This document shows, in pieces, positions 1-11,003 of a stretch of 64,000 nucleotides of DNA. The notes under the pieces were generated by a model. That model saw only the letters and a list, made by a program, of their open reading frames with translations, did no database searches and was not told where the DNA came from. The stretch is from Gryllotalpicola ginsengisoli DSM 22003 (lineage in GTDB: Bacteria > Actinomycetota > Actinomycetes > Actinomycetales > Microbacteriaceae). A program made the translations under genes and the position numbers. How positions within the stretch are numbered: the stretch's first letter is position 1; each line of letters begins with the position of its first letter. The stretch covers positions 434,001 through 498,000 of the forward strand of contig NZ_AULK01000001.1 in assembly GCF_000419445.1 (NCBI RefSeq), given 5' to 3'.

Positions 1-135
1 GACAAGGACAAGGCGGCCGCCGCCCTCAAGGTGGCGGCGAAGAAGCTCGACAAGGCCGCGAGCAAGGGCGTCATCCACAAGAACCAGGCCGCGAACCGCA
101 AGTCGGGCATCGCCAAGCTGGTCAACTCGCTCTGA
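1..135 (+). CDS. rpsT: 30S ribosomal protein S20, C-terminal part (5' end outside window)
   Basis: This is the last 44 codons of S20, read in frame from base 1 to a TGA at 133-135. The Lys/Ala-rich helical sequence ending in [13 protein letters not shown] is the characteristic S20 C-terminus. S20 binds 16S rRNA early in 30S assembly. The neighbour on the opposite strand is holA, which is the usual rpsT/holA arrangement in actinobacteria and supports the call. The gene is convergent with holA and a shared hairpin follows it. Confidence 0.93.
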   Translation, partial: DKDKAAAALKVAAKKLDKAASKGVIHKNQAANRKSGIAKLVNSL

Positions 136-159
136 TCCTCCGGCTGCGCGGGCCGCACG

Positions 160-206
160 GGTCTTCAGCAGCACAGGTCTTCTGCAGCATCGGTCTTCAG
201 TAGTGA
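160..206. repeat. Three short degenerate tandem copies of a GGTCTTCnGnAGnA unit
   Basis: Three near-identical units of about 15-16 bp start near 160, 176 and 192, immediately before the rpsT/holA terminator. No coding function is evident. They look like a small local duplication. Confidence 0.5.
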
Positions 207-236
207 TGGGCCCCGCTTCGGCGGGGCCCATCACTA
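201..236. terminator. Bidirectional rho-independent-type hairpin between rpsT and holA
   Basis: A perfect 16-bp inverted repeat (201-216 with 221-236) closes on a TTCG loop. It lies between the converging rpsT and holA genes. The holA stop codon (234-236) is inside the base of the stem, so the hairpin forms at the very end of both transcripts and can serve both directions. Confidence 0.85.
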
Positions 237-1244
237 TGTGCGGGCGGCGGTGCGGCCCTTGGCGGCGACGACCCGTACCAGCCGCTCGAGGGCGAAGACC
301 GGGTCACGCCCGGCGCCCTTGACCTCGTGGTCCGCTGCGGCGAGGGCCCGGATCGCGGCGGCGAGACCCGCCTCCTCCCACCCCTGCAGGTCCTCGCGGG
401 CCCGCCGCACCTGCCACGGCGACAGCCCGAAGGTGCCGGCCAGCTGGCCGTCGGCGCCGCGCGCGCCCTTCAGCTTGGCCATGGTGCGGATCTTGCTGGC
501 GAATGCGGCGACCATCGGCACCGGGTCGGCCCCGGACGCGAGAGCGTGGCGCAGGGTGATCAGCGCCTCGCCGTAGCGCCCGGCGATCGCCGCATCCGCC
601 ACGGCGAACGCGTTCACCTCGACGCGGCCGCCGTAGTAGCGGTCGACGACCTGTTCGTCGATCTCGCTCGAGCTGTCGCTGATCAGCTGCTGGCATGCCG
701 AGGCGAGCTCGGCGAGGTCGTCGGCGAAGGCGCTGACCACCTTGCGCAGCGCCCCAGGGGTGATGCGCTTGCCCGCTCGACGGAATTCGTCGCGGGCGAA
801 GTCGTGCTTGTCGGAGTCCCGCTTCAGCTCGGCGCAGACGATCTCGATTCCGCCGCCCGCGCCGGACCGGATCGCGTCGAGCAGCTTCTTGCCGCGCACG
901 CCGCCGCCGTGCCGCAGCACGAGCACGGTGTCGGGGTCTGGAGCCCTCAGGTAGTCGAGCGTCTCGGCGAGGAACGCCTCGGTGAGCTTCTCGACGCCCT
1001 GCACGCGGATCAGCCGCGGCTCGCCGAACAGCGACGGGCTCGCGAGCGTCAGCAGCTCGCCGGGGGCGTAGTCGCCGGCGTCGAGGTCGTTCACCTCGAG
1101 GCTCGGGTCCGCGGCTTTGAGCGTGTCGCGCAGCGAGCGGATGGCGCGCTCGGCGAGCAGGGTCTCGGGGCCCGTGACGAGCACCACCGGTGCCGGCCGC
1201 ACCTGGGTCCACGTCAGCTGCGGGATCGCCGTCTTGACTGCCAC
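234..1244 (-). CDS. holA: DNA polymerase III, delta subunit
   Basis: A protein of 336 residues that opens the beta sliding clamp as part of the clamp-loader complex. The N-terminal region has the degenerate P-loop segment LVTGPETLLAERA of the delta subunit, followed by the family pattern LFGEPRLIRVQGVEKL and a helical C-terminal domain. I chose the GTG at 1244 because an AGGAGG sits 4 bases upstream and the N-terminus then matches the usual family start; longer in-frame extensions have low-complexity Arg-rich sequence typical of antisense reading. It is the last gene of the leftward comEA-comEC-holA unit. Confidence 0.93.
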   Translation of the reverse strand: MAVKTAIPQLTWTQVRPAPVVLVTGPETLLAERAIRSLRDTLKAADPSLEVNDLDAGDYAPGELLTLASPSLFGEPRLIRVQGVEKLTEAFLAETLDYLRAPDPDTVLVLRHGGGVRGKKLLDAIRSGAGGGIEIVCAELKRDSDKHDFARDEFRRAGKRITPGALRKVVSAFADDLAELASACQQLISDSSSEIDEQVVDRYYGGRVEVNAFAVADAAIAGRYGEALITLRHALASGADPVPMVAAFASKIRTMAKLKGARGADGQLAGTFGLSPWQVRRAREDLQGWEEAGLAAAIRALAAADHEVKGAGRDPVFALERLVRVVAAKGRTAART

Positions 1245-1282
1245 TCGTCCTCCTTGCCTCCCCAGCGTATCGGCGCGCACCG

Positions 1283-3625
1283 TCATCCCTGCGCCGGCGT
1301 CCACAGCGCCGACTCGGAGGCCCGCTTGGTGGTCCACAGCCCCAGCTCGCCGCCGCGGTCGGTGACGAGCACCGTGCCCTCCAGGTCGGTGCGGGCGACC
1401 TGGGTGCCGGCCGCGCGCAGCAGTTCGAGGGCCTGCGCCCGCGGATGCCCGTAGTCGTTTCCCGCCCCGCACGAGATCAGCCCGAGGCGGGCGCGCACCA
1501 GCCCGTAGATGCGGCTGCTCTGTTCGGCCGAGCCGTGATGCGCGACCTTGACGATATCCACCGGGCCGAGGCCGCCGTCGTCGATCACCGCGTCCTGCGC
1601 CTCGGCGTCGAGGTCGGCGAGGAAGAGCATGCGGGGCCCTCCCCGGTCGACCAGCAGGGTCACGCCGCCCTCGTTGCTCGTCGCCATCTCGGGGTGCGCC
1701 TCGTCGGGCCACAGCACGCTCCAGTGCAGCGCGCCCAGCGTGCCGGTGTCGCCGCGTTCGGCGAGGTGCACCGCGGCACCGCCCTGCTGCAGCAGCTCGA
1801 GTCGGGCGAGGGCGGATGCGTCGTCGGGGTGCCCGACCAGCGCCGTGGCAGTCTCCCCCGCCACGGCCTCGAGGCCGCCGACGTGGTCCTGGTCGTAGTG
1901 CGTGAGCACCAGCAGGTCGAGGTGACCGATGCCGAGCCGTTTCAGGCATGCGGTGAGCGGGTCGGGGTCGGGGCCGGTGTCGATGAGTCCGTACGCGGAC
2001 CCGGAGTGCAGCACGATCGCATCACCCTGGCCGACGTCGCACAGGCCGACCACCCAGTCGTCCGGCATGCCGGCCCGCGCGGCGATCGCCGGACCGGCCT
2101 GGGCGCCGACCGTGACCGCCAGCGCGACGGCGCAGAGCGCTCCGAACGCGGCACGCACCCGCCGCACCGATCGCGCCCGCGGGCGCGCCATCGCCACCGC
2201 GACCGCCGCCATCGGGGCGACGGCGAGCAGCACCCCGGCCGCCCCTCCCGCCCACGGCAGCGCGCTGCCGGGCAGCCCGACGACCGTGTGCGCCACCTGC
2301 GCGATCCACGCCGCAGGCAGCCACGCGAGCCAGAGCAGCGGGGCCGCCAGCTGCGCGGAGAACGGGAGCACGAGGCATCCGATGACGCCGATCACCGTGG
2401 CGGGCGCGGCGGCGGGCTCGGCGAGCACGTTCGCGACGACGCCGTACAGCGGCACGGTCGGGTTCAGCATCGTGAGGATGGGCTGGCACGCCAGCTGCGC
2501 CGCGATCGGAACCGACAGGCCGATCGCGAGCCACCGCGGCAGCCAGCGGGCGAGGCCGCGCGCGAGCGGTGGGGCGAGCAGCAGCAGTGCCGCGGTGGCC
2601 GCGACGGAGAGGGCGAATCCGTAGTCGCGCGCGAGCCACGGGTCGTGCACCAGCAGCACCAGGCAGGCGAGCGCCAGGGCGGGCACGGCGCGGCCGGGAC
2701 GCCCCATCGCGGTGCCCAGCACGACGATCGTCGCCATCACGGCGGCCCGCAGCACGCTCGCGCCGGGGGTCACGAGCACGACGAATCCGCCCAGGGCGCT
2801 CAGCGCGACCGCGACACGGCCGCGCCGGCCGAGCCCGCACGCTGCGCCGAGGGCGAGCACGCCGCCGACGATCACGGCGCAGTTCGAGCCCGAGACGGCG
2901 GTCAGATGGCTGAGCGAGGAGGCCTTCATGTCGGCGTCGAGCTGCACCCCCACCCGGGACTCGTCGCCGAGGGCGAGGCCGGGCAGCAGCGCGCCGCCGT
3001 CGCCAGGCAGGCGGGCGGATGCCGCGTCGAATCGCGCCCGCAGGCTGTTCGCCCAGCCGAGCCACGGCGGAGCGGTGCCCGTCGTGCGCACGCCGTCGGC
3101 ATAGAGCAGCAGCGAGGTGTCGTCGGCGCTCGGGTTCACCTTCGCGGTGCCGGTGAGTTGCACGGCCGATCCGATCGCGGGCACGCGAGCGTCGCTGTCG
3201 GCGTAGACGAGCAGCGGCATCCGCCCGACGACGTGCGTGCTCCCGACGGCGACATCGGTCGCCGTCGCCTGGAACGAGATGCGCTCCTGCCCCGCGGCGT
3301 CGCCGCTCGTCCGGGCCGCCTGCGCGACCGAGGCGACGGTCGCCACGACCCGCACCGCATGCCCGTCTGCGTCGGCCAGCGCGGACGGGTGCCGGGCGGG
3401 GGCCGTCCAGCCCACGGCGGCCGCCGCGAGGGCGGCGGCCGTGAGCGCGAGCACCGCCGATCCCCGCCATCCGCGTGGCGCCGCGACGACCGCGACAGCG
3501 ATCGCGACGCCGGCGGCTGCGGCGCACCACCACGCCGCTTCCGGCACGGCGACGAGCACACCCGCGGAGAGCCACGCGGCCAGCGCGGCCGGTGCGAGCC
3601 TCAGATCGGCGCGGCCCGCGCTCAT
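1283..3625 (-). CDS. comEC: ComEC/Rec2-family DNA-uptake channel protein
   Basis: A polytopic membrane protein of 780 residues. The first part holds membrane segments and the DUF4131-like domain, the centre holds the Competence domain (LTAVSGSNCAVIVGG near residues 240-255, many hydrophobic helices to about residue 500), and the end is a metallo-beta-lactamase-like domain with LTHYDQDHVGG near residue 573. In competent bacteria ComEC carries single-stranded DNA across the membrane, and the lactamase domain is proposed to degrade the other strand. Its ATG overlaps the comEA stop, so the two are translationally coupled. Natural competence of this organism is not shown by this alone. Confidence 0.93.
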   Translation of the reverse strand: MSAGRADLRLAPAALAAWLSAGVLVAVPEAAWWCAAAAGVAIAVAVVAAPRGWRGSAVLALTAAALAAAAVGWTAPARHPSALADADGHAVRVVATVASVAQAARTSGDAAGQERISFQATATDVAVGSTHVVGRMPLLVYADSDARVPAIGSAVQLTGTAKVNPSADDTSLLLYADGVRTTGTAPPWLGWANSLRARFDAASARLPGDGGALLPGLALGDESRVGVQLDADMKASSLSHLTAVSGSNCAVIVGGVLALGAACGLGRRGRVAVALSALGGFVVLVTPGASVLRAAVMATIVVLGTAMGRPGRAVPALALACLVLLVHDPWLARDYGFALSVAATAALLLLAPPLARGLARWLPRWLAIGLSVPIAAQLACQPILTMLNPTVPLYGVVANVLAEPAAAPATVIGVIGCLVLPFSAQLAAPLLWLAWLPAAWIAQVAHTVVGLPGSALPWAGGAAGVLLAVAPMAAVAVAMARPRARSVRRVRAAFGALCAVALAVTVGAQAGPAIAARAGMPDDWVVGLCDVGQGDAIVLHSGSAYGLIDTGPDPDPLTACLKRLGIGHLDLLVLTHYDQDHVGGLEAVAGETATALVGHPDDASALARLELLQQGGAAVHLAERGDTGTLGALHWSVLWPDEAHPEMATSNEGGVTLLVDRGGPRMLFLADLDAEAQDAVIDDGGLGPVDIVKVAHHGSAEQSSRIYGLVRARLGLISCGAGNDYGHPRAQALELLRAAGTQVARTDLEGTVLVTDRGGELGLWTTKRASESALWTPAQG

Positions 3626-4290
3626 CCGACCGTCACCAGATCCTCCAGCTCCGCGAAGGTCTTGTCGCCGATGCCGGAGACGTTCTTCAGGTCCTCGACG
3701 CTGGCGAAGCCGCCGTTCTGCTGCCTCCAGTCGAGGATCCGCTGCGCCAGGGCCGGCCCGACGCGCGGCAGCGTCTCGAGCTGCTCCTCCGTCGCCGTGT
3801 TCAGGTCGATCTTGGCCCCGGACGTCTCGCCGGCCGCCGCCGGCGCCGTTGCCTGACTAGTCGTCGCCGGAACCGCCTGCCCCGGCTGGGGCACGAGCAC
3901 CTGTTCGCCGTCGACGAGCTTGCGGGCGAGGTTGAGCGCCGACTGGTCGGCATGGGCCGAGAAGCCGCCGGCCGCCGCCACCGCGTCGATCACCCGGCTC
4001 TCCGCCGGCAGCTCGTACACGCCGGGCCGCCGCACCTGCCCGAGCACGTGCACGATGACCGTCGCGGAGGCGGTGGCCGTCGTCGGGGCGGGCGTGACGA
4101 CCGCCCCTGCCGACGGTGACAGCTCGGCGACCGACTGCACTCCCCCGCCGCCGCCGAGCAAGCCGGCCAGCACCGCCGCGCCGACGCCCAGCACGAGCAG
4201 CGCCACCGCCGCCCCCACGCCGACGCGCAGGCGCGGGGAGCGCGCCGGCGCAGCGAGCGCGCCGTCCGGTTCCGGGGTCGATTCGGTCAC
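3622..4290 (-). CDS. comEA: ComEA-family helix-hairpin-helix DNA-binding protein
   Basis: A protein of 222 residues with a short cytoplasmic N-terminus, one membrane anchor at about residues 22-48, an SLBB domain at about 78-140 (VIVHVLGQVRRPGVYELP) and a C-terminal pair of helix-hairpin-helix motifs (DLNTATEEQLETLPRVGPAL, then VSGIGDKTFAELEDL). This is the membrane-tethered DNA receptor that hands DNA to ComEC. The GTG start at 4290 is 6 bases from a TAGCCT box on the same strand, predicting a leaderless mRNA. It overlaps comEC by four bases. Confidence 0.92.
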   Translation of the reverse strand: MTESTPEPDGALAAPARSPRLRVGVGAAVALLVLGVGAAVLAGLLGGGGGVQSVAELSPSAGAVVTPAPTTATASATVIVHVLGQVRRPGVYELPAESRVIDAVAAAGGFSAHADQSALNLARKLVDGEQVLVPQPGQAVPATTSQATAPAAAGETSGAKIDLNTATEEQLETLPRVGPALAQRILDWRQQNGGFASVEDLKNVSGIGDKTFAELEDLVTVG

Positions 4291-4296
4291 CCGCCG

Positions 4297-4302
4297 AGGC
4301 TA
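4297..4302 (-). promoter_or_regulatory. -10 box (TAGCCT) for leaderless comEA-comEC-holA transcript
   Basis: TAGCCT on the minus strand, 6 nt before the GTG of comEA. No Shine-Dalgarno sequence fits between the box and the start, so transcription probably begins at the start codon. Confidence 0.5.
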
Positions 4303-4335
4303 GGAGGGCGCCGGTGGCGACGGATGCGGCGTCGC

Positions 4336-4355
4336 CCGGTTCCGGGGAGAACCGG
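4336..4355 (-). terminator. Hairpin downstream of leuS
   Basis: A 7-bp GC-rich stem (CCGGTTC with GAACCGG) lies about 30 bases past the leuS stop codon and before the comEA promoter. There is no strong T tract, so its role as a terminator is inferred from position. Confidence 0.45.
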
Positions 4356-4385
4356 CCCGCCTCGCCGCCTGTGCGGGCGCAGTCG

Positions 4386-6956
<2,571 letters not shown>

Positions 6957-7008
6957 GTGTGTCCCGTCCTGTCGTGCGGCTTGGGGTGCGCGGCGCGGAT
7001 CGCGCCGA

Positions 7009-7031
7009 ACCTCCAGATTACTGGAAGGTTT
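7009..7031. repeat. Inverted repeat between leuS and the osmoprotectant-binding protein gene
   Basis: AACCTCCAG and CTGGAAGGTT form an imperfect palindrome around ATTA. On the minus strand it contains TAATCT (7015-7020), a plausible -10 for leuS. It could be an operator over that promoter or part of the terminator of the transporter operon; the sequence does not decide. Confidence 0.35.
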
Positions 7032-7070
7032 CCGGCGCCGTCCGCGAGCGGGCTGGGCGCGGATCGCCGG

Positions 7071-7991
7071 TCAGAAGAGCTTCTTCTCGGCGAGCCACTC
7101 CTTGGCGATCTGCTGCGCCGACTCCTTGTCGACCGAGCTCTTCGTGTTCATCTCGATGAGCTCGTCGGTCGTCACCGCCTTCGACACGGTGTTCAGCACC
7201 GAGGCGACCTTGTCGCTCGCCTTCGCCGATGAGATCAGCGGCACCACGTTCTGCGCGAGGATCATGTGCTCGGGGTCGGCGAGGGTCACGAGGTGGTTCT
7301 GCTTGATCGACGGCGTCGTGGAGTAGATGTCGGCGAGCTGCACCTGGTTCTTGAGCAGCGCCGAGAGCGTGTTCGGGCCGCCGCTGTCGGCGATCGGCAC
7401 GAGCGTCGCGGTGACGCCGTACACCTTCTTGAGCCCCGGAATCCCGTACGGCCGCGTCGCGAACTCCGAGTTCGCGCCCACCTTCAACGGCACGGAGACC
7501 TTCTTCAGGTCGGCGAGGCTCGTCACCTTGTACTTCTGACTGAATTGCTTGGTCACGTTGTACGAGTCGGCGTCCTGACCCGGGGACTGGTCGAGCACCT
7601 CGAAGCCGGTCGGCGTCGCCTTCTGCAGCGCCGAGTAGACCTCGTCGCTGGACTGCGCGGTCGCTTTCGAGTCGAAGAACTGCAGCAGGTTGCCCGTGTA
7701 TTCGGGCACCAGGTCGATCTCGCCGTTCTTCAGCGCCGCGATGTACCGGTCGCGTTCGCCGATGTTGGGTTTCACATCGGTCTTGATGCCGTTGTCGCTG
7801 AGCGCGTCGGCGTAGATGTAGGCGAGGATCTCGCTTTCGGGGAAGTTCGCCGAACCCACGACGACGGTGTCCGACGACGCCGTCGAGGTGTCGTCGGCGA
7901 GCGGGTTGCCGGACGAGCATCCGGTGAGCGCGAGGGCGCCGAGCGCGAGGGCGCCGAGCGCGCCGATCAGGCCTCTTCTGGTGCGAGCCAT
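7071..7991 (-). CDS. Osmoprotectant ABC transporter, substrate-binding lipoprotein (OpuCC/OsmF type)
   Basis: A 306-residue protein with a lipoprotein signal peptide and lipobox LTGC (Cys25). The mature part begins with VVVGSANFPESEILAYIYAD and has EIDLVPEYTGNLL, both typical of the quaternary-amine (glycine betaine/choline/carnitine) binding proteins. The protein should be anchored outside the membrane and deliver substrate to the two permeases encoded upstream. An AAAGGA precedes the ATG at 7991. Its first 25 bases overlap the end of the permease gene. It is the last gene of an operon whose ATPase gene is broken by an IS, so it may be poorly expressed or non-functional in transport. Confidence 0.9.
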   Translation of the reverse strand: MARTRRGLIGALGALALGALALTGCSSGNPLADDTSTASSDTVVVGSANFPESEILAYIYADALSDNGIKTDVKPNIGERDRYIAALKNGEIDLVPEYTGNLLQFFDSKATAQSSDEVYSALQKATPTGFEVLDQSPGQDADSYNVTKQFSQKYKVTSLADLKKVSVPLKVGANSEFATRPYGIPGLKKVYGVTATLVPIADSGGPNTLSALLKNQVQLADIYSTTPSIKQNHLVTLADPEHMILAQNVVPLISSAKASDKVASVLNTVSKAVTTDELIEMNTKSSVDKESAQQIAKEWLAEKKLF

Positions 7992-8710
7992 GTCTGATCC
8001 TTTCGAGTGGGTGACCGTGTCGCGGTTCCGACGTCGGGAGTTCGGCCGGCGGCGACCCCGCGCGGGGTGGCCAGGCGCTGCACCAGGGCGAACAGCCCGT
8101 CGGCGAGCAGGGCGAGCACGATCACGATGAGTGAACCGGCGAGCATCTGCGCGTAATCCTGATTCGGCAAAGCGTCGTAAAGAAAGCGGCCGAGACCGCC
8201 GACCGGCAGGTAGGCCGCCACCGTCCACGTCGCGATCACCTGCAGGCAGGCAGAGCGGATGCCTCCGACGATGAGCGGGAGGGCGAGCGGCACCTCCACC
8301 TGCCACAGCACCTGCCACCCCGTGAATCCGATCGACCGCGCCGCGTCGATCACGCTGCGGTCCACGGATTCCAGCCCGGCGTACGCGCCGGCGATGACCG
8401 GCGGCAGTGCCAGGACGACGAGCGCGATCAGGGGCGCCTGGATGCCGATGCCGCCGATCCAGAGGGCGAGCAGGATCACGATGCCGAGCGTCGGAAGGGC
8501 GCGCATCGCCCCGGTCAGCGGCACGATCACGTCGCGGCCGCGGCCGGTGTGCCCGATGTACAGCCCGACGGGCAATGCGATCGCGATCGCGATGAGCAGG
8601 GTGAGGCCGGTGTAGCCGAGGTGTTCGAGGATGCGCTGCGGAATGCCGCTCGGGCCGGCCCAATGGCCCGGCGCCGCGAGCCAGGCGAACGCCTGCGAGT
8701 AGGAGTTCAT
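7967..8710 (-). CDS. Osmoprotectant ABC transporter permease (second)
   Basis: A 247-residue integral membrane protein of the BPD_transp_1 family, with about six hydrophobic helices and the EAA-loop region AARSIGFTGWQVLWQVEVPLALPLI that contacts the ATPase. It resembles OpuCB/OpuCD-type permeases. The ATG at 8710 overlaps the stop of the preceding permease gene by four bases, so translation is probably coupled. The polar C-terminal tail overlaps the start of the binding-protein gene. Confidence 0.88.
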   Translation of the reverse strand: MNSYSQAFAWLAAPGHWAGPSGIPQRILEHLGYTGLTLLIAIAIALPVGLYIGHTGRGRDVIVPLTGAMRALPTLGIVILLALWIGGIGIQAPLIALVVLALPPVIAGAYAGLESVDRSVIDAARSIGFTGWQVLWQVEVPLALPLIVGGIRSACLQVIATWTVAAYLPVGGLGRFLYDALPNQDYAQMLAGSLIVIVLALLADGLFALVQRLATPRGVAAGRTPDVGTATRSPTRKDQTWLAPEEA

Positions 8711-9399
8711 CGCAGCACCACCTCGCCGCCCGGGAGGGTGGCGGGCACTATGCCGCGCGGCCGCCTTCCGGTGCGCGTCCAGGGCAGCAGGGCGCGCCCC
8801 GCCAGCACGAGCAGGCCGTCGAACACGAGGGCGATCAGCACGGTTCCGATCACGCCGACCCACACCTCGAGCGGGAAGGACCGCTGGTATCCGTCGAGGA
8901 AGAAGAAGCCGAGGCTGTTGACGCCGATGACCGAGCCGACGCTGACCAGCGACACGGTGCTCACCGAGACGACCCGCAGCCCGGCCAGCAGCACCGGCCC
9001 GGCGAGGGGAAACTCGACGCCCCAGAAGCGTCGCCAGCTGCTGAACCCGACCGCCGAGGCGGACAGCTTCACGTCGGCGTCGACGGACGCCAGGCCGTCG
9101 GCGGCGGTGCGCAGCATCAGCGCCAGTGCGTACAGCGTGAGTGCGATCTCGACGTTCAACGGGTCGAGGATGCGAGTGCCGATCAACGACGGCAGCACGG
9201 TGAACAGCGGAAGGGAGGGCACGGCGTACAGCAGGCCCCCGAGCGTCAGCAGCAGCCCGCGCGAGAGCGCGAACCGGTTGGCGAGCCAGCCGAGCGGCAC
9301 CGACAGGGCGAAGCCGATCACGATGGGCGGCACCGAGAGCCACACGTGCGCGAGACCGTACTGCGCGATCTGCGCCCAGTTGCCGGAGACCCAGTTCAC
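8707..9399 (-). CDS. Osmoprotectant ABC transporter permease (first)
   Basis: A 230-residue membrane protein paralogous to the next gene, with the permease EAA-type segment SASAVGFSSWRRFWGVEFPLAGPVL in its C-terminal half and about six membrane spans. With the second permease it would form the heterodimeric channel of an OpuC/OsmF-type importer. The ATG at 9399 overlaps the end of the broken ATPase gene by four bases, so its translation normally depends on ribosomes finishing the ATPase gene, and the IS insertion is expected to impair it. Confidence 0.88.
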   Translation of the reverse strand: MNWVSGNWAQIAQYGLAHVWLSVPPIVIGFALSVPLGWLANRFALSRGLLLTLGGLLYAVPSLPLFTVLPSLIGTRILDPLNVEIALTLYALALMLRTAADGLASVDADVKLSASAVGFSSWRRFWGVEFPLAGPVLLAGLRVVSVSTVSLVSVGSVIGVNSLGFFFLDGYQRSFPLEVWVGVIGTVLIALVFDGLLVLAGRALLPWTRTGRRPRGIVPATLPGGEVVLR

Positions 9400-9852
9400 C
9401 GCAGGATGCTCCGCGGCCGCCCGGCGTCGACGAACCCGGCCACGAACTCGTCGGCGGGGCGCTCGAGCAACTCGACGGGTGGGCCGACCTGGGCCACGGT
9501 CCCGCCGGGGCGGAACAGCACGACCTGATCGCCGAGCAGGAACGCCTCGTCGATGTCGTGGGTGACGAAGACGACCGTCTTGTCGAGCTCCTGCTGCAGC
9601 CGCTTCAGCTCGGTCTGCAGCTCGAGACGCACCAACGGATCGACCGCGCCGAACGGCTCGTCCATCAGCAGGATGTCCGGGTCGGCGGCCAGCCCGCGGG
9701 CCACCCCCACGCGCTGCTGCTGCCCGCCCGAGAGCTGGGCGGTGTAGCGGCCTGCGAGGGAACGGTCGAGCCCGACCACGTCCATCAGCTCGCGCGCCCG
9801 CTCGCGAGCTGCGGCGCGCTTCTCGCCGCGCAAGACGGGTGAGCCGCCCCCT

Positions 9853-10668
9853 TCATTCGGTCCGGACGTTCTGTGAGTCGTCGGTTTCCATTTGATGGGT
9901 GCACTGTCGAGCGTACTCGGCTGGGGGTAGGTAGCCGAGCGAGGAGTGCCGGCGGTGGTGGTTGTACTCGTCCTTCCAGTCGCCGATGATGACCTGCGCG
10001 TGCAGCAGCGAGTAGAAGCTGTTGATGTTGAGGCACTCGTCGCGGATCCGGCTGTTGAACGACTCGACGTACCCGTTGCGCCACGGCGAGCCCGGAGGGA
10101 TGTAGGACAGGCCGGTGCGGGTGCCGGCCCAGTCGGCCATCGCCTCGCTGATGAACTCCGGCCCGTTGTCCGACCTGAGCACCGCCGGGGCGCCCCGGGC
10201 GGCGACGAGGTCCTCGAGGTGGGCGGTGAGTCGGTCGGCGGTAATCGAGCGCTCCACGAGGCCGCCGATGCACTCCCGGGTGTGTTCGTCGACGATCGAG
10301 CAGATCTTGATCGGTCGGCCGTGCTCGTCGGCGTCGAACTGAAAGTCCACCGCCCACACCACGTTCGGCGCGTCCGCCGTCGGCGCGTCGACGGTCGAGG
10401 ACCCGACGCGCTTGCGTCGACGCCGCTGCGGGACCCGGAGCCCTTCGTCACGCCACAGGCGTTGGATCTTCTTGTGGTTCACCACCCACCCCTCGGCGCG
10501 GGCGTCGTGATACGCCCGCCGGTACCCGTAGCGGGGATGGTCCTTCGCCCAGGCGCGCAGCCACTCCCTGAACGCCCGATCCGGGTCCGCGACCGTGTCG
10601 CCCTTGAGCGGTCGCCGATACGCGGAGCGGCTCAGCCCGACCAGACGGCACGCCATCCGTTCGCTCAC
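9853..10668 (-). CDS. IS3-family transposase OrfB (DDE integrase domain)
   Basis: A 271-residue DDE recombinase with an HTH_21-like N-terminal part (RYGYRRAYHDARAEGW) and an rve catalytic core: first Asp in VVWAVDFQFD, second in LRSDNGPEF, and the Glu in GYVESFNSRIRDE, followed by the conserved YNHHRRHSSLGYLPPAEY tail. The frame stays open upstream through GKLLSPDRRRAAVDHLKRKL, overlapping orfA, so the active enzyme is expected to be an OrfAB fusion made by -1 frameshifting. The GTG at 10668 may give free OrfB. Confidence 0.93.
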   Translation of the reverse strand: MSERMACRLVGLSRSAYRRPLKGDTVADPDRAFREWLRAWAKDHPRYGYRRAYHDARAEGWVVNHKKIQRLWRDEGLRVPQRRRRKRVGSSTVDAPTADAPNVVWAVDFQFDADEHGRPIKICSIVDEHTRECIGGLVERSITADRLTAHLEDLVAARGAPAVLRSDNGPEFISEAMADWAGTRTGLSYIPPGSPWRNGYVESFNSRIRDECLNINSFYSLLHAQVIIGDWKDEYNHHRRHSSLGYLPPAEYARQCTHQMETDDSQNVRTE

Positions 10669-10718
10669 CCGCAGCTTGCGCTTGAGGTGATCGACGGCGG
10701 CGCGGCGCCTGTCCGGGC

Positions 10719-11003
10719 TTAGAAGTTTCCCTCAGCCAGCTCCTTGAGCGCGGCCTTCTCCAGCTCCGCTTCCGCGAGCAGACGCTTCAGGGTCGCATTC
10801 TGCTTCTCCAGCTCCTTCAGGCGCTTTGCGTCGTCGGCCTTGAGGCCGCCGTACTGGTTCCGCCACCGGTAGTACGTCTGCTCGGACACCACGAGCTCCC
10901 GGCACACCGCCGCGACGTCCTGACCGTCGGCGAGCATCCTGTCGGCCTGCCCGAGCTTACGGACGACCTGCTCCGGGGTGTGACGCTTCCTGCTGTTCGT
11001 CAT
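10719..11003 (-). CDS. IS3-family transposase OrfA (helix-turn-helix)
   Basis: A 94-residue HTH_Tnp_1 protein (TPEQVVRKLGQADRMLADGQ, then YYRWRNQYGGL) with a C-terminal leucine-zipper-like region (KRLKELEKQNATLKRLL) that mediates dimerisation. The ATG at 11003 gives the usual N-terminus; a longer frame begins at 11054. Just before its stop codon it contains the heptamer G GGA AAC (minus strand, 10725-10731), a canonical -1 slippery site that leads into the orfB frame. Confidence 0.92.
   Translation of the reverse strand: MTNSRKRHTPEQVVRKLGQADRMLADGQDVAAVCRELVVSEQTYYRWRNQYGGLKADDAKRLKELEKQNATLKRLLAEAELEKAALKELAEGNF
10725..10731 (-). promoter_or_regulatory. Programmed -1 frameshift slippery heptamer GGGAAAC in the IS
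   Basis: In the orfA frame the codons read GAG GGA AAC TTC TAA; slipping back one base gives GGG AAA CTT CTA and continues into orfB. This matches the X XXY YYZ rule for -1 frameshifting in IS3 elements. Confidence 0.75.

Noticed and set aside
1445-3856. An 803-codon plus-strand frame over comEC
   Set aside because: Arg/Gly/His-rich low-complexity translation antisense to ComEC, whose lactamase and competence motifs are clear.
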